Translations under genes and position numbers: made by a program
From: Vibrio renipiscarius
Lineage (GTDB): Bacteria; Pseudomonadota; Gammaproteobacteria; Enterobacterales; Vibrionaceae
Assembly (NCBI RefSeq): GCF_000827885.1
Contig: NZ_JTKH01000008.1
Coordinates: 160,588-224,587 of the forward strand
DNA: 64,000 nt
Direction of reading: 5' to 3'
In this document: one piece after another, positions 51,309 through 62,349 of the stretch
Layout: the number at the start of each line of letters is the position of its first letter
Numbering within the stretch: position 1 is the first letter of the stretch
The notes under the pieces: generated by a model
The model's database searches: none
What the model saw: the letters and a program-made list of their open reading frames with translations, nothing else
What the model was told of the DNA's origin: nothing

Positions 51309-51727
51309 ATTTTTCTCCTTACCTGCGCCAATCAATAGGGTTCATCGCTTGGCCGGTTACACATAGTTAGGGCTTATTCGTAGCCTAAATGAAATACTTC
51401 CACTCTTTCTCTATGCCTTGCGCATGTCATAACAACACACAAGCAATATCAACAAATGTAACGTTTTATTTTCAAAGAATCTATGCCGACTTTTCTCTCA
51501 CTACCCACACAATGCTATGAATTCCGAGAATTACGACAATAAATAAGGAAATACTGACTGAAAATCAGAATCTTTTAAGGAAACAGCAGAAAATAAAGCT
51601 GAATATTTTTTATACACCGGGCGACGAAGTCTTGTTCAGCCTCAATTTAGAATAAAAAAAATCCCCCACGACCAAATGACGGTAGTGAGGGATTTTTAAT
51701 CAACCTAAAAATTTAGGTGGGAAAAAG
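51309..51727. other. ilvI control region
   Basis: The 419 bp between ilvI and the acyl-CoA synthetase gene include the latter's terminator near 51654-51692. The rest is AT-rich, with a weak TTGTTG/TATGAC promoter-like pair near 51450. I find no leucine- or valine-rich leader peptide before ilvI, so attenuation is not indicated; Lrp binding is plausible from the E. coli precedent only. Confidence 0.5.
51654..51692 (-). terminator. Terminator of the acyl-CoA synthetase gene
   Basis: A long imperfect stem (TCCCTCACTACC/GGTCGTGGGGGA on the minus strand) is followed by T8. Confidence 0.85.
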
Positions 51728-53536
51728 CTACTTTTTCGACGGTTTATCGTCGTACATTTCTTCGATTTCGTCTTGGTATTTATCGTTAATCACTTTACGA
51801 CGCAATTTCTGCGTTGGTGTTAACTCACCATCATCCATCGAGAATGCTTTTGGCAACAATTTAAATTTCTTCACCTGCTCAAACTTAGCCAGTTCTTTTT
51901 GCAGGTCATTAACGCGGGATTCTAGCATCTCAACGATTTGGTGATGCTTAATCAACTCCACACGGTCATGGTATTTAATATTGAGCTCTTTCGCGTATTC
52001 TTCCAGGCTATCAAAGCATGGGACAATCAACGCTGATACGAATTTACGCGTATCGGCAATCACCGCAATTTGCTCGATGAAATGGTCTTTACCAATTGCG
52101 CCTTCAACCACTTGCGGTGCAATGTACTTACCGTTCGATGTTTTCATCAGCTCTTTGATGCGATCAGTAATAAATAGATTACCGTTCTCATCAATATGGC
52201 CTGCATCACCGGTTTTTAAGAAGCCGTGTTCATCAAAGGTTTGTGCGGTCTCTTCAGGCATTTTGTAGTAACCACGCATCACCATTGGACCACGAACTAA
52301 GATCTCGTTGTTCTCGCCAATCTTCACTTGTGCGCCCGGCATCGACATACCGATAGAAGCTGGATCAAAACATTTGTCATCCCAGCAAGATACGGTCGCC
52401 GTCGTTTCCGTCATACCGTAGCCCAACTTCACGTTGATACCAATCGCATGGAAGAAACGGCCAATCGTCTCGTCTAACTTCGCACCACCACATGGCATGA
52501 AGTTAATTCGACCACCGAGCAATGCTCGCAATTTTGACAGCACCAATTTGTCTGCGAGTTTGTACGATTTGGTCAGCATCAACGATGGCTTACGTCCATC
52601 TTGATGGCATACGGCCATTTTCGCGCCCATGTTAACCGCCCATGTGAACAACACTTTGCGGATAAAGGGGGCTTTAGCGACCTTCTCATGAATAGCAGAG
52701 AAAATCTTTTCATAGAAGCGTGGAACCGCACTCATTACCGTAGGGCGGATTTCGCTCAATGCATCCCGCACTTGCATCGTATCTTGCAAGTAGCAGTTGG
52801 TTGCACCGCGATACAATACGTAGAACGTCCAAGCGCGCTCAAAGACATGAGACAGCGGCAGGAAACATAACGAAACGTCTTGATCGGTCAAGCTCAAACG
52901 CTGATCGTGGCCTTGCAATTGTGCGCCAATGTTCGCGTAATCAAGCATCACACCTTTTGGCTGGCCCGTAGTACCAGAGGTGTAAATGAGCGTTAATAGG
53001 TCGTCAAGGTTGGCATCATCAATACGTTGCATTAGTTCCGCTTGATGCGCTTCATCACCACGAGCGATGAAATCTTGCCAGCTGCAAACAAACGCATGAT
53101 CTTGTAGGTCGATATCATCAGACATCGCAACGATCAGCTCGAGTTGCTCGCACTGTTCAAAAATAGACACAGCCATATCAAATTGAGGCTGCTCACCAAC
53201 AAACAGAACCTTAACATCTGCATTTTGCAAAATGTACGCTGATTGCGCAGCGGTGCTCGTTGGGTAAATAGGCACAATCACGCTACGAACTTGCAGTGTA
53301 GCGATATCCGCAATCGTCCATTGCGGCATGTTGTTTGAGAAGATCCCTATCTTATCTTGTACTCGTAATCCTTGAGCCAATAGAGCCAGTGAAATTGCAT
53401 CCACTTGCTGACCAAATTGCTGCCAGCTAATGCCTTGCCATAAGCCATCAACTTTGTGCTTGAGCGCGGTGCGTTCGCCGCTTTGCGCAATTTGTTCACG
53501 AATTCTTTTAACGATATGAAAGTCTAAATTGGCCAT
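51728..53536 (-). CDS. Long-chain acyl-CoA synthetase (FAA1-type AMP-binding protein)
   Basis: An ATP-dependent acyl-CoA ligase of the FAA1/COG1022 group, which activates fatty acids. The 602-aa protein has the AMP-binding signature [19 protein letters not shown] near 178-196, the later [16 protein letters not shown] and the [33 protein letters not shown] region with the catalytic lysine context. It resembles long-chain ligases rather than acetyl-CoA synthetase. Single gene with its own terminator, between leuO and ilvIH, and transcribed the same way. The preferred chain length cannot be judged from sequence. Confidence 0.88.
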   Translation of the reverse strand: MANLDFHIVKRIREQIAQSGERTALKHKVDGLWQGISWQQFGQQVDAISLALLAQGLRVQDKIGIFSNNMPQWTIADIATLQVRSVIVPIYPTSTAAQSAYILQNADVKVLFVGEQPQFDMAVSIFEQCEQLELIVAMSDDIDLQDHAFVCSWQDFIARGDEAHQAELMQRIDDANLDDLLTLIYTSGTTGQPKGVMLDYANIGAQLQGHDQRLSLTDQDVSLCFLPLSHVFERAWTFYVLYRGATNCYLQDTMQVRDALSEIRPTVMSAVPRFYEKIFSAIHEKVAKAPFIRKVLFTWAVNMGAKMAVCHQDGRKPSLMLTKSYKLADKLVLSKLRALLGGRINFMPCGGAKLDETIGRFFHAIGINVKLGYGMTETTATVSCWDDKCFDPASIGMSMPGAQVKIGENNEILVRGPMVMRGYYKMPEETAQTFDEHGFLKTGDAGHIDENGNLFITDRIKELMKTSNGKYIAPQVVEGAIGKDHFIEQIAVIADTRKFVSALIVPCFDSLEEYAKELNIKYHDRVELIKHHQIVEMLESRVNDLQKELAKFEQVKKFKLLPKAFSMDDGELTPTQKLRRKVINDKYQDEIEEMYDDKPSKK

Positions 53537-53630
53537 CTTTTCTACCTTTAGGCTTACACCTGTAAGCCTTTTGCGCGCACAGTGTACATTTCAAGCTAAA
53601 AAAGGCAACTGACACGTATCAAACTTATAA

Positions 53631-53664
53631 GAAAAAGCCTCGGTAGCTATCGCCATCCGAGGCT
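53631..53664 (-). terminator. leuO terminator
   Basis: A 9-bp stem AAGCCTCGG/CCGAGGCTT with a 12-base loop is followed on the minus strand by TTTTTC. It lies 84 bp beyond the leuO stop. Confidence 0.8.
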
Positions 53665-53748
53665 TATAATTAAGTATTTCAAAGAATTAGAGGTCAGTCA
53701 TGACTCAACTTAATTTTCAATATAACCTTTATTTTCATATGGTTAAGA

Positions 53749-54711
53749 TTAAGCTTTGCGTGCAACCACCTCACCGCAAACTTCCATTAACTGATCTCGT
53801 AACCAAATATGTCCTTTATCTTTTTCACTCGATTCATGCCAGCTCAAATAGCCATTAATTCTCGTATTCTCGAATGGTGAGGTGACAATTTGTAACTGTT
53901 GGTGATTATCGGCATTTTCAACCATCCAGCGCGGCGCAATCGTTACGAGCTCAGATTGACCCACAACATACAGCACGTTACTTAAACTGGTGCCTTCATA
54001 ATAAGCATTGATGTCGAGCTCTCGATACGCTTGCTCAGAGAAACTGCGCTGCCCATGCACTTTAGATAAGATTGCGTGACGCTCAGAACGCAGTGATTCA
54101 ACACTGACCGCCCCATCAATTCTTGGGTGAGATTTTGCCGCCACCACGACCAATTCATCTTGGAATATTTCAGTACTCGAGAAACCTTGCTCATCAAATC
54201 GAGCGTAGTCGATAACAAAATCAATTTCTTGATAACGCATACGTTCCGCTAATTGACGATCAAATTCCGCATCGAGGTGTAACTGCACGTGAGGGGCTTG
54301 TTGATGGATAGAGTGCATCACCTGCGGGGCAAAACGCATATCACATGGGCTGCACATCGCCAGTTTAAATAGACGTGTTGACGTTTCAGGAGAGAAGACT
54401 GAACTCGGTAGCTCATTGCGGATCAATTGTAATGATTGACGTACGGGACCAAATAATTGGCGAGCACGCTGAGTGGGTTGAATCCCGCGACCTTGGCGCA
54501 TAAATAATTCGTCATTAAACATCACTTTCAAACGCGCGACCGCATTGCTTACCGCAGGCTGTGACATATTCAAATTATGTGCGGCTCGCGTAATGTTTTG
54601 CTCTTGCATTACCGCATCAAAAACAGTCAACAAATTAAGATCAACGCCACGTAATGTACTTTCCATTCGGTAGCTTGCAATGGCACTCATTGGTTCTTTC
54701 GCTTCGGTCAT
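53749..54711 (-). CDS. leuO: LysR-type transcriptional regulator LeuO
   Basis: LeuO is a global LysR-type regulator that antagonises H-NS silencing; in vibrios it also affects acid and bile responses. The 320-aa protein has an N-terminal winged helix-turn-helix (about 25-85) with the helix NITRAAHNLNMSQPAVSNAVARLK, and a C-terminal effector-binding domain. LRGVDLNLLTVFDAVMQEQ is close to the LeuO family sequence. It is encoded between ilvIH and leuABCD, as in enterobacteria, but a two-gene insertion and a large AT-rich upstream zone separate it from the leu operon. Confidence 0.93.
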   Translation of the reverse strand: MTEAKEPMSAIASYRMESTLRGVDLNLLTVFDAVMQEQNITRAAHNLNMSQPAVSNAVARLKVMFNDELFMRQGRGIQPTQRARQLFGPVRQSLQLIRNELPSSVFSPETSTRLFKLAMCSPCDMRFAPQVMHSIHQQAPHVQLHLDAEFDRQLAERMRYQEIDFVIDYARFDEQGFSSTEIFQDELVVVAAKSHPRIDGAVSVESLRSERHAILSKVHGQRSFSEQAYRELDINAYYEGTSLSNVLYVVGQSELVTIAPRWMVENADNHQQLQIVTSPFENTRINGYLSWHESSEKDKGHIWLRDQLMEVCGEVVARKA

Positions 54712-55099
54712 CAGTCTCTTCTCTTAAGTTGAATCATGAGTCAAAGCACGCCACAAGCCTTCTTGTTTGGCCGTCTTTAGATGTCGCGGTTTGACGTGCT
54801 GATTATCTATTTATGATTTAGATGAGTAGTAAGTGAAAGAGACTATCGACCAATCGACCGACGGGGTGCAACTGGATTGACAATTAATCAGTATTTTTTT
54901 GTTACGCCCAAACAAAAACCTTAAAATACAATCAGATAATATAAAAATAAAAAAAGATAAATTGTTCTTTTTTAGCTCTTTGAGCAACAATTCACTCTAA
55001 CTATGAGTCAAACGTACGCCGCTTAGCATCATTGATGCTACTAATGACCCAATACGACAATGCATAATGAAAATATATACGTCCTTCTTTATCGGCTCG
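54712..55099. other. AT-rich leuO upstream region
   Basis: These 388 bp between leuO and the glycosyltransferase-like gene include a very AT-rich core (about 54890-54970, with A/T runs), as expected of an H-NS/LeuO-controlled promoter. A small palindrome TAGCATC/GATGCTA lies at 55024-55040. I see no reading frame above about 22 codons. Confidence 0.55.
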
Positions 55100-56146
55100 C
55101 TATTCATGAAAAGCATAACTTGGAAAATCCACTTGGCTCCATAACTGATCCGTCAATTGCTCGGTATTACTCCAGTCGCCCTTGAGCACCCATTCGACTA
55201 TCGCACTCGCAACATCGGGGTAATCGACACTTTCAGCCGATTCTTCATCAAGCCATCTTCTGACGACAGAGGCATCCAAGCTCTCCATGCTACTGGCTAA
55301 GCCTAAACTTTCTAATGTCGCTACATTGGACAACTGTTCAAACTGCCCTGCCAGAGGCTTGAGTAATAATTTTTTACCTAACGTCAGCGCTTCCGAGGGT
55401 AACTCAAATCCGCCATTCGCAATGATGCCCGCACAACGGTTTAGGTAATGCTGAAACTCTTCCAAACTCAATGGAAAGAAACGAATATTATCGATTTGGG
55501 TCTCAACCGAGATTTGCGGATGAAAACACACAAAGGTTTGACTGGTAAATCGGAGCAATAAGTCTTTTATGTCTTCCAAACTTTCAAACGGTAAGTAGAT
55601 CAATATGTACGACTCAGCATTTACCTTTTCTTTTTTGGTATGAACAATGGGGGGAAGTATCGGTTGATTAAAATGATGCCAGTGCAGCCCTAGATACAAA
55701 GGGCTTGGCGCAAAGTAGCGGATGACTTGCTTATCGATCCAACTTGCTCCTTTAAGAGGCACAGGGTAGCGGAAGGCATTTTGATGGCTAATGCTGATGA
55801 TCGCCTTTTTCTGCTGCTTCGCCGCCCATGCCGTCACTGGCTCAAAGTCGTTGAGTATCAAATCATAGCTTGAAAGATCCATCGCTGAAATTTCTTGCCA
55901 AAGCTCAACAACGTTATTTTTGATCACGGTTTGCGGGTAATTGATCCGCCCATTTTCCGTAATGAACGTCAGCCCGCGGCGAGTCTGATACTCTCCAAAC
56001 GCTTCCATCGCAAAGTAATCGCCAGCCGCTCTCCCAGAGAACAGAAAATCCACATCAATCTGCTTTTCTTTTAGTGCATGGCACATCGCCCGTGCCCGCG
56101 CAATATGGCCATTTCCGGTGCCTTGAACTCCATACAAAATCTTCAT
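55100..56146 (-). CDS. MJ1255/VC2487-family glycosyltransferase-like protein
   Basis: This protein belongs to the TIGR00661 family, which is shared between archaea and vibrios and resembles GT-B (UDP-glycosyltransferase/MurG-like) enzymes. The 348-aa product starts MKILYGVQGTGNGHIARA, with the conserved GTGNGHI loop, and has a second-domain segment CAGIIANGGFELPSEALTLGKKLL typical of the nucleotide-sugar binding half. No signal peptide is seen. It overlaps the PAP2 gene by four bases (ATGA). The acceptor is unknown; a lipid-linked substrate would fit its partner. The start at 56146 is preferred over a 19-codon extension that overlaps the PAP2 gene. Confidence 0.85.
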   Translation of the reverse strand: MKILYGVQGTGNGHIARARAMCHALKEKQIDVDFLFSGRAAGDYFAMEAFGEYQTRRGLTFITENGRINYPQTVIKNNVVELWQEISAMDLSSYDLILNDFEPVTAWAAKQQKKAIISISHQNAFRYPVPLKGASWIDKQVIRYFAPSPLYLGLHWHHFNQPILPPIVHTKKEKVNAESYILIYLPFESLEDIKDLLLRFTSQTFVCFHPQISVETQIDNIRFFPLSLEEFQHYLNRCAGIIANGGFELPSEALTLGKKLLLKPLAGQFEQLSNVATLESLGLASSMESLDASVVRRWLDEESAESVDYPDVASAIVEWVLKGDWSNTEQLTDQLWSQVDFPSYAFHE

Positions 56147-56679
56147 AATCCATAGCTTCCTATCAAACTCAATGCCGTCGTCGCACAGGCGATCCCCATA
56201 CACGCTCCAATCAGTACATCACTAAAAAAATGCACGCCAAGTAAAATGCGTGACATCGCTATCAATGCCGCCCATACCAATGAAAATGATTCATATGCCG
56301 GATAAAATTGACCAATCAGGGTCGCGATTAAAAATGCCGCGGCAGTATGACCCGAAGGCAAACTGTAACGATCTGACGGTGTAATAAAAGAAGGGACCAA
56401 GGCACAGAGTTCTTGAGGTCGACGTCGCTTAAACACGTTTTTTGCAGTCCAATAGATGGGTAATTCAATCACAAAGGCAAGCAAGCCTGCCGCTAAAAAC
56501 AAGCTCCCAGCCTCTCCCCCTAGCCACCAGGAGAGCCCCCCTAATAGCGCATATAAATGTCCATCTCCAGTATGTGAAATAACACGACATAGTTTTGAAA
56601 TAGGGCGAGAGAATTTGTGCTGTAAACAGAATAGAGAGAACGCAAGGTCAAACTTGGCGATAGGCTCAATAGAACGCAT
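56143..56679 (-). CDS. PAP2-superfamily membrane phosphatase
   Basis: A membrane phosphatase of the type-2 phosphatidic acid phosphatase superfamily. The 178-aa protein has several membrane helices and the three catalytic motifs: KNVFKRRRP (about 80-88), SLPSGH (about 105-110) and SRILLGVHFFSDV (about 142-154). These act on lipid phosphates or polyprenyl pyrophosphates in the inner membrane. It is the first gene of a two-gene unit with the glycosyltransferase-like gene and divergent from the leu leader. Substrate unassigned. Confidence 0.88.
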   Translation of the reverse strand: MRSIEPIAKFDLAFSLFCLQHKFSRPISKLCRVISHTGDGHLYALLGGLSWWLGGEAGSLFLAAGLLAFVIELPIYWTAKNVFKRRRPQELCALVPSFITPSDRYSLPSGHTAAAFLIATLIGQFYPAYESFSLVWAALIAMSRILLGVHFFSDVLIGACMGIACATTALSLIGSYGL

Positions 56680-57033
56680 AAAACACCTCTGTAGTTAGTG
56701 CTATTATGTTCAAACTAATCGTCTTTCGTGACACTGATTTGACGTTTTTTTGTTGAGTTAGTGACAGCGCTCCTCTTTATTTTTCAACACTCACAGAGAA
56801 CGATTCTGGTTTGTTGTTTAGACACAAAGACACTTCAAGTGTATGAGAAAAACGTAAATAAAAACCAGGTCATATCGAATTTCATTTATTGCATAGAAAT
56901 CCTTTGTTGCGATTAAGATCCACTCAAAGTGGATAAAAAAACAACTTTAAGGTTGACGTGTAGTGCTGAGTACGGTACTAATCTATTAACTTAAATATGT
57001 GGTTTCATTAACTCTCTTAGGAAGTAGTTAACA
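56680..57033. other. leu operon / PAP2 divergent control region
   Basis: These 354 bp contain the leu promoter (56953-56981), a 17-bp palindrome just upstream (56918-56934) and the start of the leader. AT-rich sequence occupies the part nearer to the PAP2 gene. No additional gene is seen. Confidence 0.6.
56953..56981 (+). promoter_or_regulatory. leuABCD promoter
   Basis: TTGACG (56953-56958), 17 bp, TACTAA (56976-56981) predicts transcription start near 56988, about 46 nt before the leader peptide. Confidence 0.7.
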
Positions 57034-57096
57034 ATGATAAGAACATTTTCTCGCCAACTGAGCCTCCTCCTGATCGTGAATCAATCGCGCGGGTAG
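57034..57096 (+). CDS. leuL: leu operon leader peptide
   Basis: A 20-codon frame, MIRTFSRQLSLLLIVNQSRG, carries four leucine codons in five positions (LSLLL, residues 9-13). It is preceded by AGGA and followed by mutually exclusive RNA structures, as in leucine attenuation. It uses CTG and CTC codons. Ribosome stalling at these codons at low leucyl-tRNA would favour the antiterminator. Confidence 0.85.
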   Translation: MIRTFSRQLSLLLIVNQSRG

Positions 57097-57133
57097 GCTG
57101 TGGAAGAGAATTAACCACACAGATTTACAACAG

Positions 57134-57159
57134 ACCCGCACCGAGTTGCGGGTTTTTTT
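57134..57159 (+). terminator. leu operon attenuator terminator
   Basis: The stem CCCGCA/TGCGGG with a CCGAGT loop is followed by T7, 38 bp after the leader peptide. The upstream GCGGGT (57089-57094) plus CTGT (57098-57101) can pair with ACAG + ACCCGC (57130-57139). That antiterminator helix would use up the terminator's 5' arm. Confidence 0.88.
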
Positions 57160-57235
57160 ATGATCAAATACTGGAAGTAATCGTTAAATACCCGCAGCTC
57201 AGTGGATACATAAACGAATGAAGAAGGAAGCTCTT

Positions 57236-58783
57236 ATGAACGATCAAGTCATTATTTTCGACACCACGTTGCGTGATGGCGAACAAGCATTGTCAGCCAG
57301 TTTGACAGTAAAAGAAAAACTGCAGATTGCGTATGCACTTGAACGTCTCGGGGTGGATGTGATTGAAGCAGGATTTCCAGTTTCTTCTCCAGGCGATTTT
57401 GAATCCGTACAGACCATTGCTCGACACATTAAACACAGTCGCATCTGCGCGCTTTCTCGTGCGGTACCAAGTGATATTGATGCGGCCGCACAAGCCCTAA
57501 AAGTCGCTGAAGCATTCCGTATTCATACCTTTATATCCACCTCAACCGTCCATGTACAAGACAAGTTGCGCCGTAGCTACGACGATGTAGTTGAAATGGC
57601 GGTACGAGCCGTAAAGCACGCTCGTCAATACACTGATGATGTTGAATTTTCCTGTGAAGATGCAGGACGTACCCCTATCGACAATCTATGTCGCATGGTC
57701 GAAGCGGCAATCAAAGCCGGTGCAAGTACCGTTAATATTCCTGATACCGTTGGCTACACCGTCCCAAATGAGTTTGGTGGCATTATCGAAACACTGTTTA
57801 ATCGTGTGCCTAATATCGATAAGGCGATCATATCCGTCCATTGCCATGATGACTTGGGCATGTCTGTTGCCAACTCGATCGCCGCGGTTCAAGCCGGGGC
57901 TCGCCAGATTGAAGGTACGATTAACGGGATTGGTGAACGTGCCGGTAACTGTGCGCTAGAAGAGATCGCAATGATCATTAAGACACGCCAGGAGCTACTA
58001 GGCGTGCATACCGGCCTTAAACACGATGAAATTCACCGTACCAGCAAACTTGTCAGCCAATTGTGCAACATGCCAATTCAAAGCAACAAAGCGATTGTCG
58101 GCACCAATGCTTTTAGCCACTCGTCAGGCATTCACCAAGACGGCATGTTGAAGAACAAAAACACCTACGAAATCATGACGCCTGAGTCGATAGGTTTGAA
58201 AAATCAATCACTCAACCTAACCAGTCGTAGTGGCCGTGCCGCGGTGAAGAGCCATATGGATGCGATGGGTTACAAAGATGAAGAGTACAACCTAAATGCC
58301 TTGTATGACGCTTTCTTAAAGCTAGCGGACCGAAAAGGTCAGGTCTTTGATTACGACTTAGAAGCACTAATGCACTTCTCTAACTTGCGTGATGAAGATG
58401 ATTTCTACCGATTGAATTACCTAAGCGTGCAATCTGGCAGTGTCATGGCGACAACCACAATTCAATTGCAATGCGGCGATGAAGAGAAGTGTGAAGCAGC
58501 CGTTGGCAATGGCCCAGTGGATGCGCTTTATCAATGTATTTATCGTGTGACTGGTTACGACATTGTATTGGATAAATTTGACCTAACCGCCAAAGGTGAA
58601 GGCGAAGATGGTTTAGGCCAGGCCGATATTATTGCCAATTACAAAGGGCGTAAATATCACGGCACGGGTATCTCGACCGATATCGTTGAGGCGTCGGGTC
58701 AGGCGCTGCTGCATGTGATTAATAGCATTCATCGCGCCGATAAAATTGCCGAGATTAAGCAGAAAAAAATCGCCACCGTATAG
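57236..58783 (+). CDS. leuA: 2-isopropylmalate synthase
   Basis: LeuA condenses acetyl-CoA with 2-ketoisovalerate, the committed and leucine-inhibited step of leucine synthesis. The 515-aa protein has [15 protein letters not shown] (catalytic Arg/Asp and metal), the [16 protein letters not shown] metal-binding histidines and [16 protein letters not shown]. The C-terminal regulatory domain starts near 390. The start at 57236 follows AAGGAAG; the frame begins six codons upstream without cause. It is the first structural gene after the attenuator. Confidence 0.97.
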   Translation: MNDQVIIFDTTLRDGEQALSASLTVKEKLQIAYALERLGVDVIEAGFPVSSPGDFESVQTIARHIKHSRICALSRAVPSDIDAAAQALKVAEAFRIHTFISTSTVHVQDKLRRSYDDVVEMAVRAVKHARQYTDDVEFSCEDAGRTPIDNLCRMVEAAIKAGASTVNIPDTVGYTVPNEFGGIIETLFNRVPNIDKAIISVHCHDDLGMSVANSIAAVQAGARQIEGTINGIGERAGNCALEEIAMIIKTRQELLGVHTGLKHDEIHRTSKLVSQLCNMPIQSNKAIVGTNAFSHSSGIHQDGMLKNKNTYEIMTPESIGLKNQSLNLTSRSGRAAVKSHMDAMGYKDEEYNLNALYDAFLKLADRKGQVFDYDLEALMHFSNLRDEDDFYRLNYLSVQSGSVMATTTIQLQCGDEEKCEAAVGNGPVDALYQCIYRVTGYDIVLDKFDLTAKGEGEDGLGQADIIANYKGRKYHGTGISTDIVEASGQALLHVINSIHRADKIAEIKQKKIATV

Positions 58784-58887
58784 GATGATAATCAAGCGCT
58801 CTCCAGTTGCACTTGATGAACAAAATACAGCAAAAAACGCTAAGCCTATCATCAGGATGAGTGACTTGAGATAGGTACAAAAATTAA

Positions 58888-59988
<1,101 letters not shown>

Positions 59989-60205
59989 CACGGTTTAATT
60001 TATAACAACTGATTAGAATCGCCTCACAACAATAATAAATAAATCAATGCGTTGGATTTACCTCTAATTCATTGATGTTATAACAAAAGCGTTATTTCAT
60101 TTACTCCAAGGTATTTAGCTCGCTAGAGCTGGTCTCTCTTACAGACAAAGAGTAATGAAGGAATCAAAGACTATTGTGGTGATAAGACGATGAGGAAAGG
60201 AAGCA

Positions 60206-61606
60206 ATGGGTAAAACACTATATGAAAAAGTCTACGATGCACACGTAGCTGTCGCCGCTGAAGGTGAAACCCCAATTTTATATATCGATCGTCACTTAGT
60301 GCACGAAGTTACCTCTCCACAAGCTTTCGATGGCTTACGAGAAAAGGGACGCAAAGTTCGCCAAGTAAACAAAACCTTCGCCACCATGGATCACAACGTA
60401 TCCACCACAACCAAAGACATTAATGCTTCAGGTGAGATGGCTCGTATCCAAATGGAAACGCTATCAAAAAACTGTGAAGAGTTTGGCGTCACTCTGTATG
60501 ACATCAACCACAAATACCAAGGCATTGTGCACGTTATGGGCCCAGAGCTAGGGATTACTCTACCGGGTATGACGATCGTTTGTGGTGACTCTCATACCGC
60601 CACGCACGGTGCTTTTGGTTCGCTCGCCTTTGGCATCGGAACCTCAGAAGTTGAGCATGTCCTTGCGACGCAAACTCTCAAGCAAGCACGTGCTAAAACA
60701 ATGAAAATTGAGGTCAAAGGCAAAGTATCAGAAGGGATCACGGCGAAAGACATCGTACTGGCGATTATCGGCAAAACAACAGCAGCAGGCGGCACTGGTT
60801 ATGTCGTTGAGTTCTGTGGTGAAGCAATTACAGACCTTACAATGGAAGGTCGTATGACGGTATGTAACATGGCGATTGAGCTCGGTGCTAAAGCCGGTCT
60901 TATCGCACCTGACGCGACCACCTTTGATTACATTAAAGATCGCAAATTCTCACCAAAAGGTGATGATTTCACTGCGGCAGTTGACTACTGGTCGACGCTA
61001 AAAACAGATGAAGACGCTCAGTTTGATGCAGTAGTGTCACTCAACGCTGCGGATATTAAGCCGCAAGTTACCTGGGGTACTAACCCTGGCCAAGTAATCG
61101 CCGTTGACGCCCCTATTCCATCACCCGCAAGCTTCGCGGATCCCGTAGAAAAAGCATCAGCAGAAAAAGCATTGGCTTATATGGGATTAGAAGCAGGTAA
61201 GGCCTTATCTGATTACTCTGTTGATAAGGTCTTTGTTGGCTCTTGTACAAACTCTCGAATTGAAGATATGCGCGCAGCGGCTGAAGTCGCGAAAGGACGA
61301 AAAGTCGCTTCACATGTTCAAGCGCTGATCGTTCCAGGATCGGAGCAAGTAAAAGCTCAGGCAGAAGCTGAAGGACTGGATACCATTTTTAAAGACGCCG
61401 GATTTGAATGGCGTCTACCGGGCTGTTCAATGTGCTTGGCAATGAACAACGATCGCCTAGGTCCTCAAGAACGCTGCGCATCGACTTCAAACCGCAACTT
61501 TGAAGGTCGCCAAGGGCGTGATGGCCGAACGCATCTAGTCAGCCCAGCAATGGCTGCAGCGGCCGCGATTGCCGGTCACTTTGTTGATATTCGTGAATTG
61601 GATTAG
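60206..61606 (+). CDS. leuC: 3-isopropylmalate dehydratase large subunit
   Basis: LeuC is the aconitase-family, 4Fe-4S-containing large subunit of isopropylmalate isomerase. The 466-aa protein has [47 protein letters not shown], and the cluster-ligating cysteines [12 protein letters not shown] and [10 protein letters not shown]. It pairs with leuD. The start follows AGGAAAGGAAG. Confidence 0.97.
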   Translation: MGKTLYEKVYDAHVAVAAEGETPILYIDRHLVHEVTSPQAFDGLREKGRKVRQVNKTFATMDHNVSTTTKDINASGEMARIQMETLSKNCEEFGVTLYDINHKYQGIVHVMGPELGITLPGMTIVCGDSHTATHGAFGSLAFGIGTSEVEHVLATQTLKQARAKTMKIEVKGKVSEGITAKDIVLAIIGKTTAAGGTGYVVEFCGEAITDLTMEGRMTVCNMAIELGAKAGLIAPDATTFDYIKDRKFSPKGDDFTAAVDYWSTLKTDEDAQFDAVVSLNAADIKPQVTWGTNPGQVIAVDAPIPSPASFADPVEKASAEKALAYMGLEAGKALSDYSVDKVFVGSCTNSRIEDMRAAAEVAKGRKVASHVQALIVPGSEQVKAQAEAEGLDTIFKDAGFEWRLPGCSMCLAMNNDRLGPQERCASTSNRNFEGRQGRDGRTHLVSPAMAAAAAIAGHFVDIRELD

Positions 61607-61616
61607 GGAGTTAAAT

Positions 61617-62219
61617 ATGTCAGGTTTTAAGCAACATACAGGCTTGGTTGTTCCTCTTGATGCCGCCAATGTCGATACGGATGCCATCATTCCGAAACAG
61701 TTTCTACAAAAGGTGTCGCGTTTAGGTTTTGGGAAACATCTGTTCCATGACTGGCGCTTTCTTGATGACGCAGGGCAACAAGCAAATCCAGAATTTGTTA
61801 TGAATGCGCCTCGTTACCAAGGGGCTTCAATACTTATTGCTCGAGAAAACTTTGGTTGTGGTTCTTCCCGTGAACATGCCCCTTGGGCGCTAGCGGATTA
61901 CGGTATTAAAGCGATGATCGCACCGAGTTTTGCTGATATTTTTTATGGCAACTCAATCAACAACCAAATGGTTCCAGTACGCTTAACTGAGCAAGAAGTG
62001 GATGAGATCTTTCAATTCGTTGAAGCCAATGAGGGTGCGCAGATAGAAATTGATCTGGAAGCGATGCGTGTTCGTGCCAATGGTAAAGAATACAGCTTTG
62101 AAATCGATTCGTTCCGCCGTCATTGCCTGCTCAACGGTTTAGACAACATTGGCCTAACCTTGCAGCACGAAGCTAAAATCACTGAATACGAAAACAAAAT
62201 ACCAAGCTTTCTTGCTTAG
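61617..62219 (+). CDS. leuD: 3-isopropylmalate dehydratase small subunit
   Basis: LeuD is the swivel-domain partner of LeuC. The 200-aa protein has [20 protein letters not shown] at the N-terminus, [16 protein letters not shown] (substrate-binding loop) and [22 protein letters not shown] choose 61617, which follows GGGAG; the frame extends 16 codons upstream into leuC. It is ten bases downstream of leuC, the last gene of the operon, with its own strong terminator. Confidence 0.97.
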   Translation: MSGFKQHTGLVVPLDAANVDTDAIIPKQFLQKVSRLGFGKHLFHDWRFLDDAGQQANPEFVMNAPRYQGASILIARENFGCGSSREHAPWALADYGIKAMIAPSFADIFYGNSINNQMVPVRLTEQEVDEIFQFVEANEGAQIEIDLEAMRVRANGKEYSFEIDSFRRHCLLNGLDNIGLTLQHEAKITEYENKIPSFLA

Positions 62220-62231
62220 TTAAAACATCTA

Positions 62232-62259
62232 GGTTGGCTTAATCGCCAACCTTTTTTTA
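62232..62259 (+). terminator. leuABCD operon terminator
   Basis: The stem AGGTTGGC/GCCAACCT with a six-base loop is followed by T7, 12 bp after leuD. Confidence 0.92.
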
Positions 62260-62349
62260 TCCCTTTGAAGGATTGTTTACTTGTCGATGGAAAGAATTAT
62301 CTTCTCTCAACGGTCTAATTAATCAGGTTCTATCAGCTTGAGTTTTATT

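Noticed and set aside
51309..51653. Attenuator leader peptide for ilvIH
   Set aside because: No short frame rich in Leu, Val or Ile codons with a following terminator is present before ilvI.
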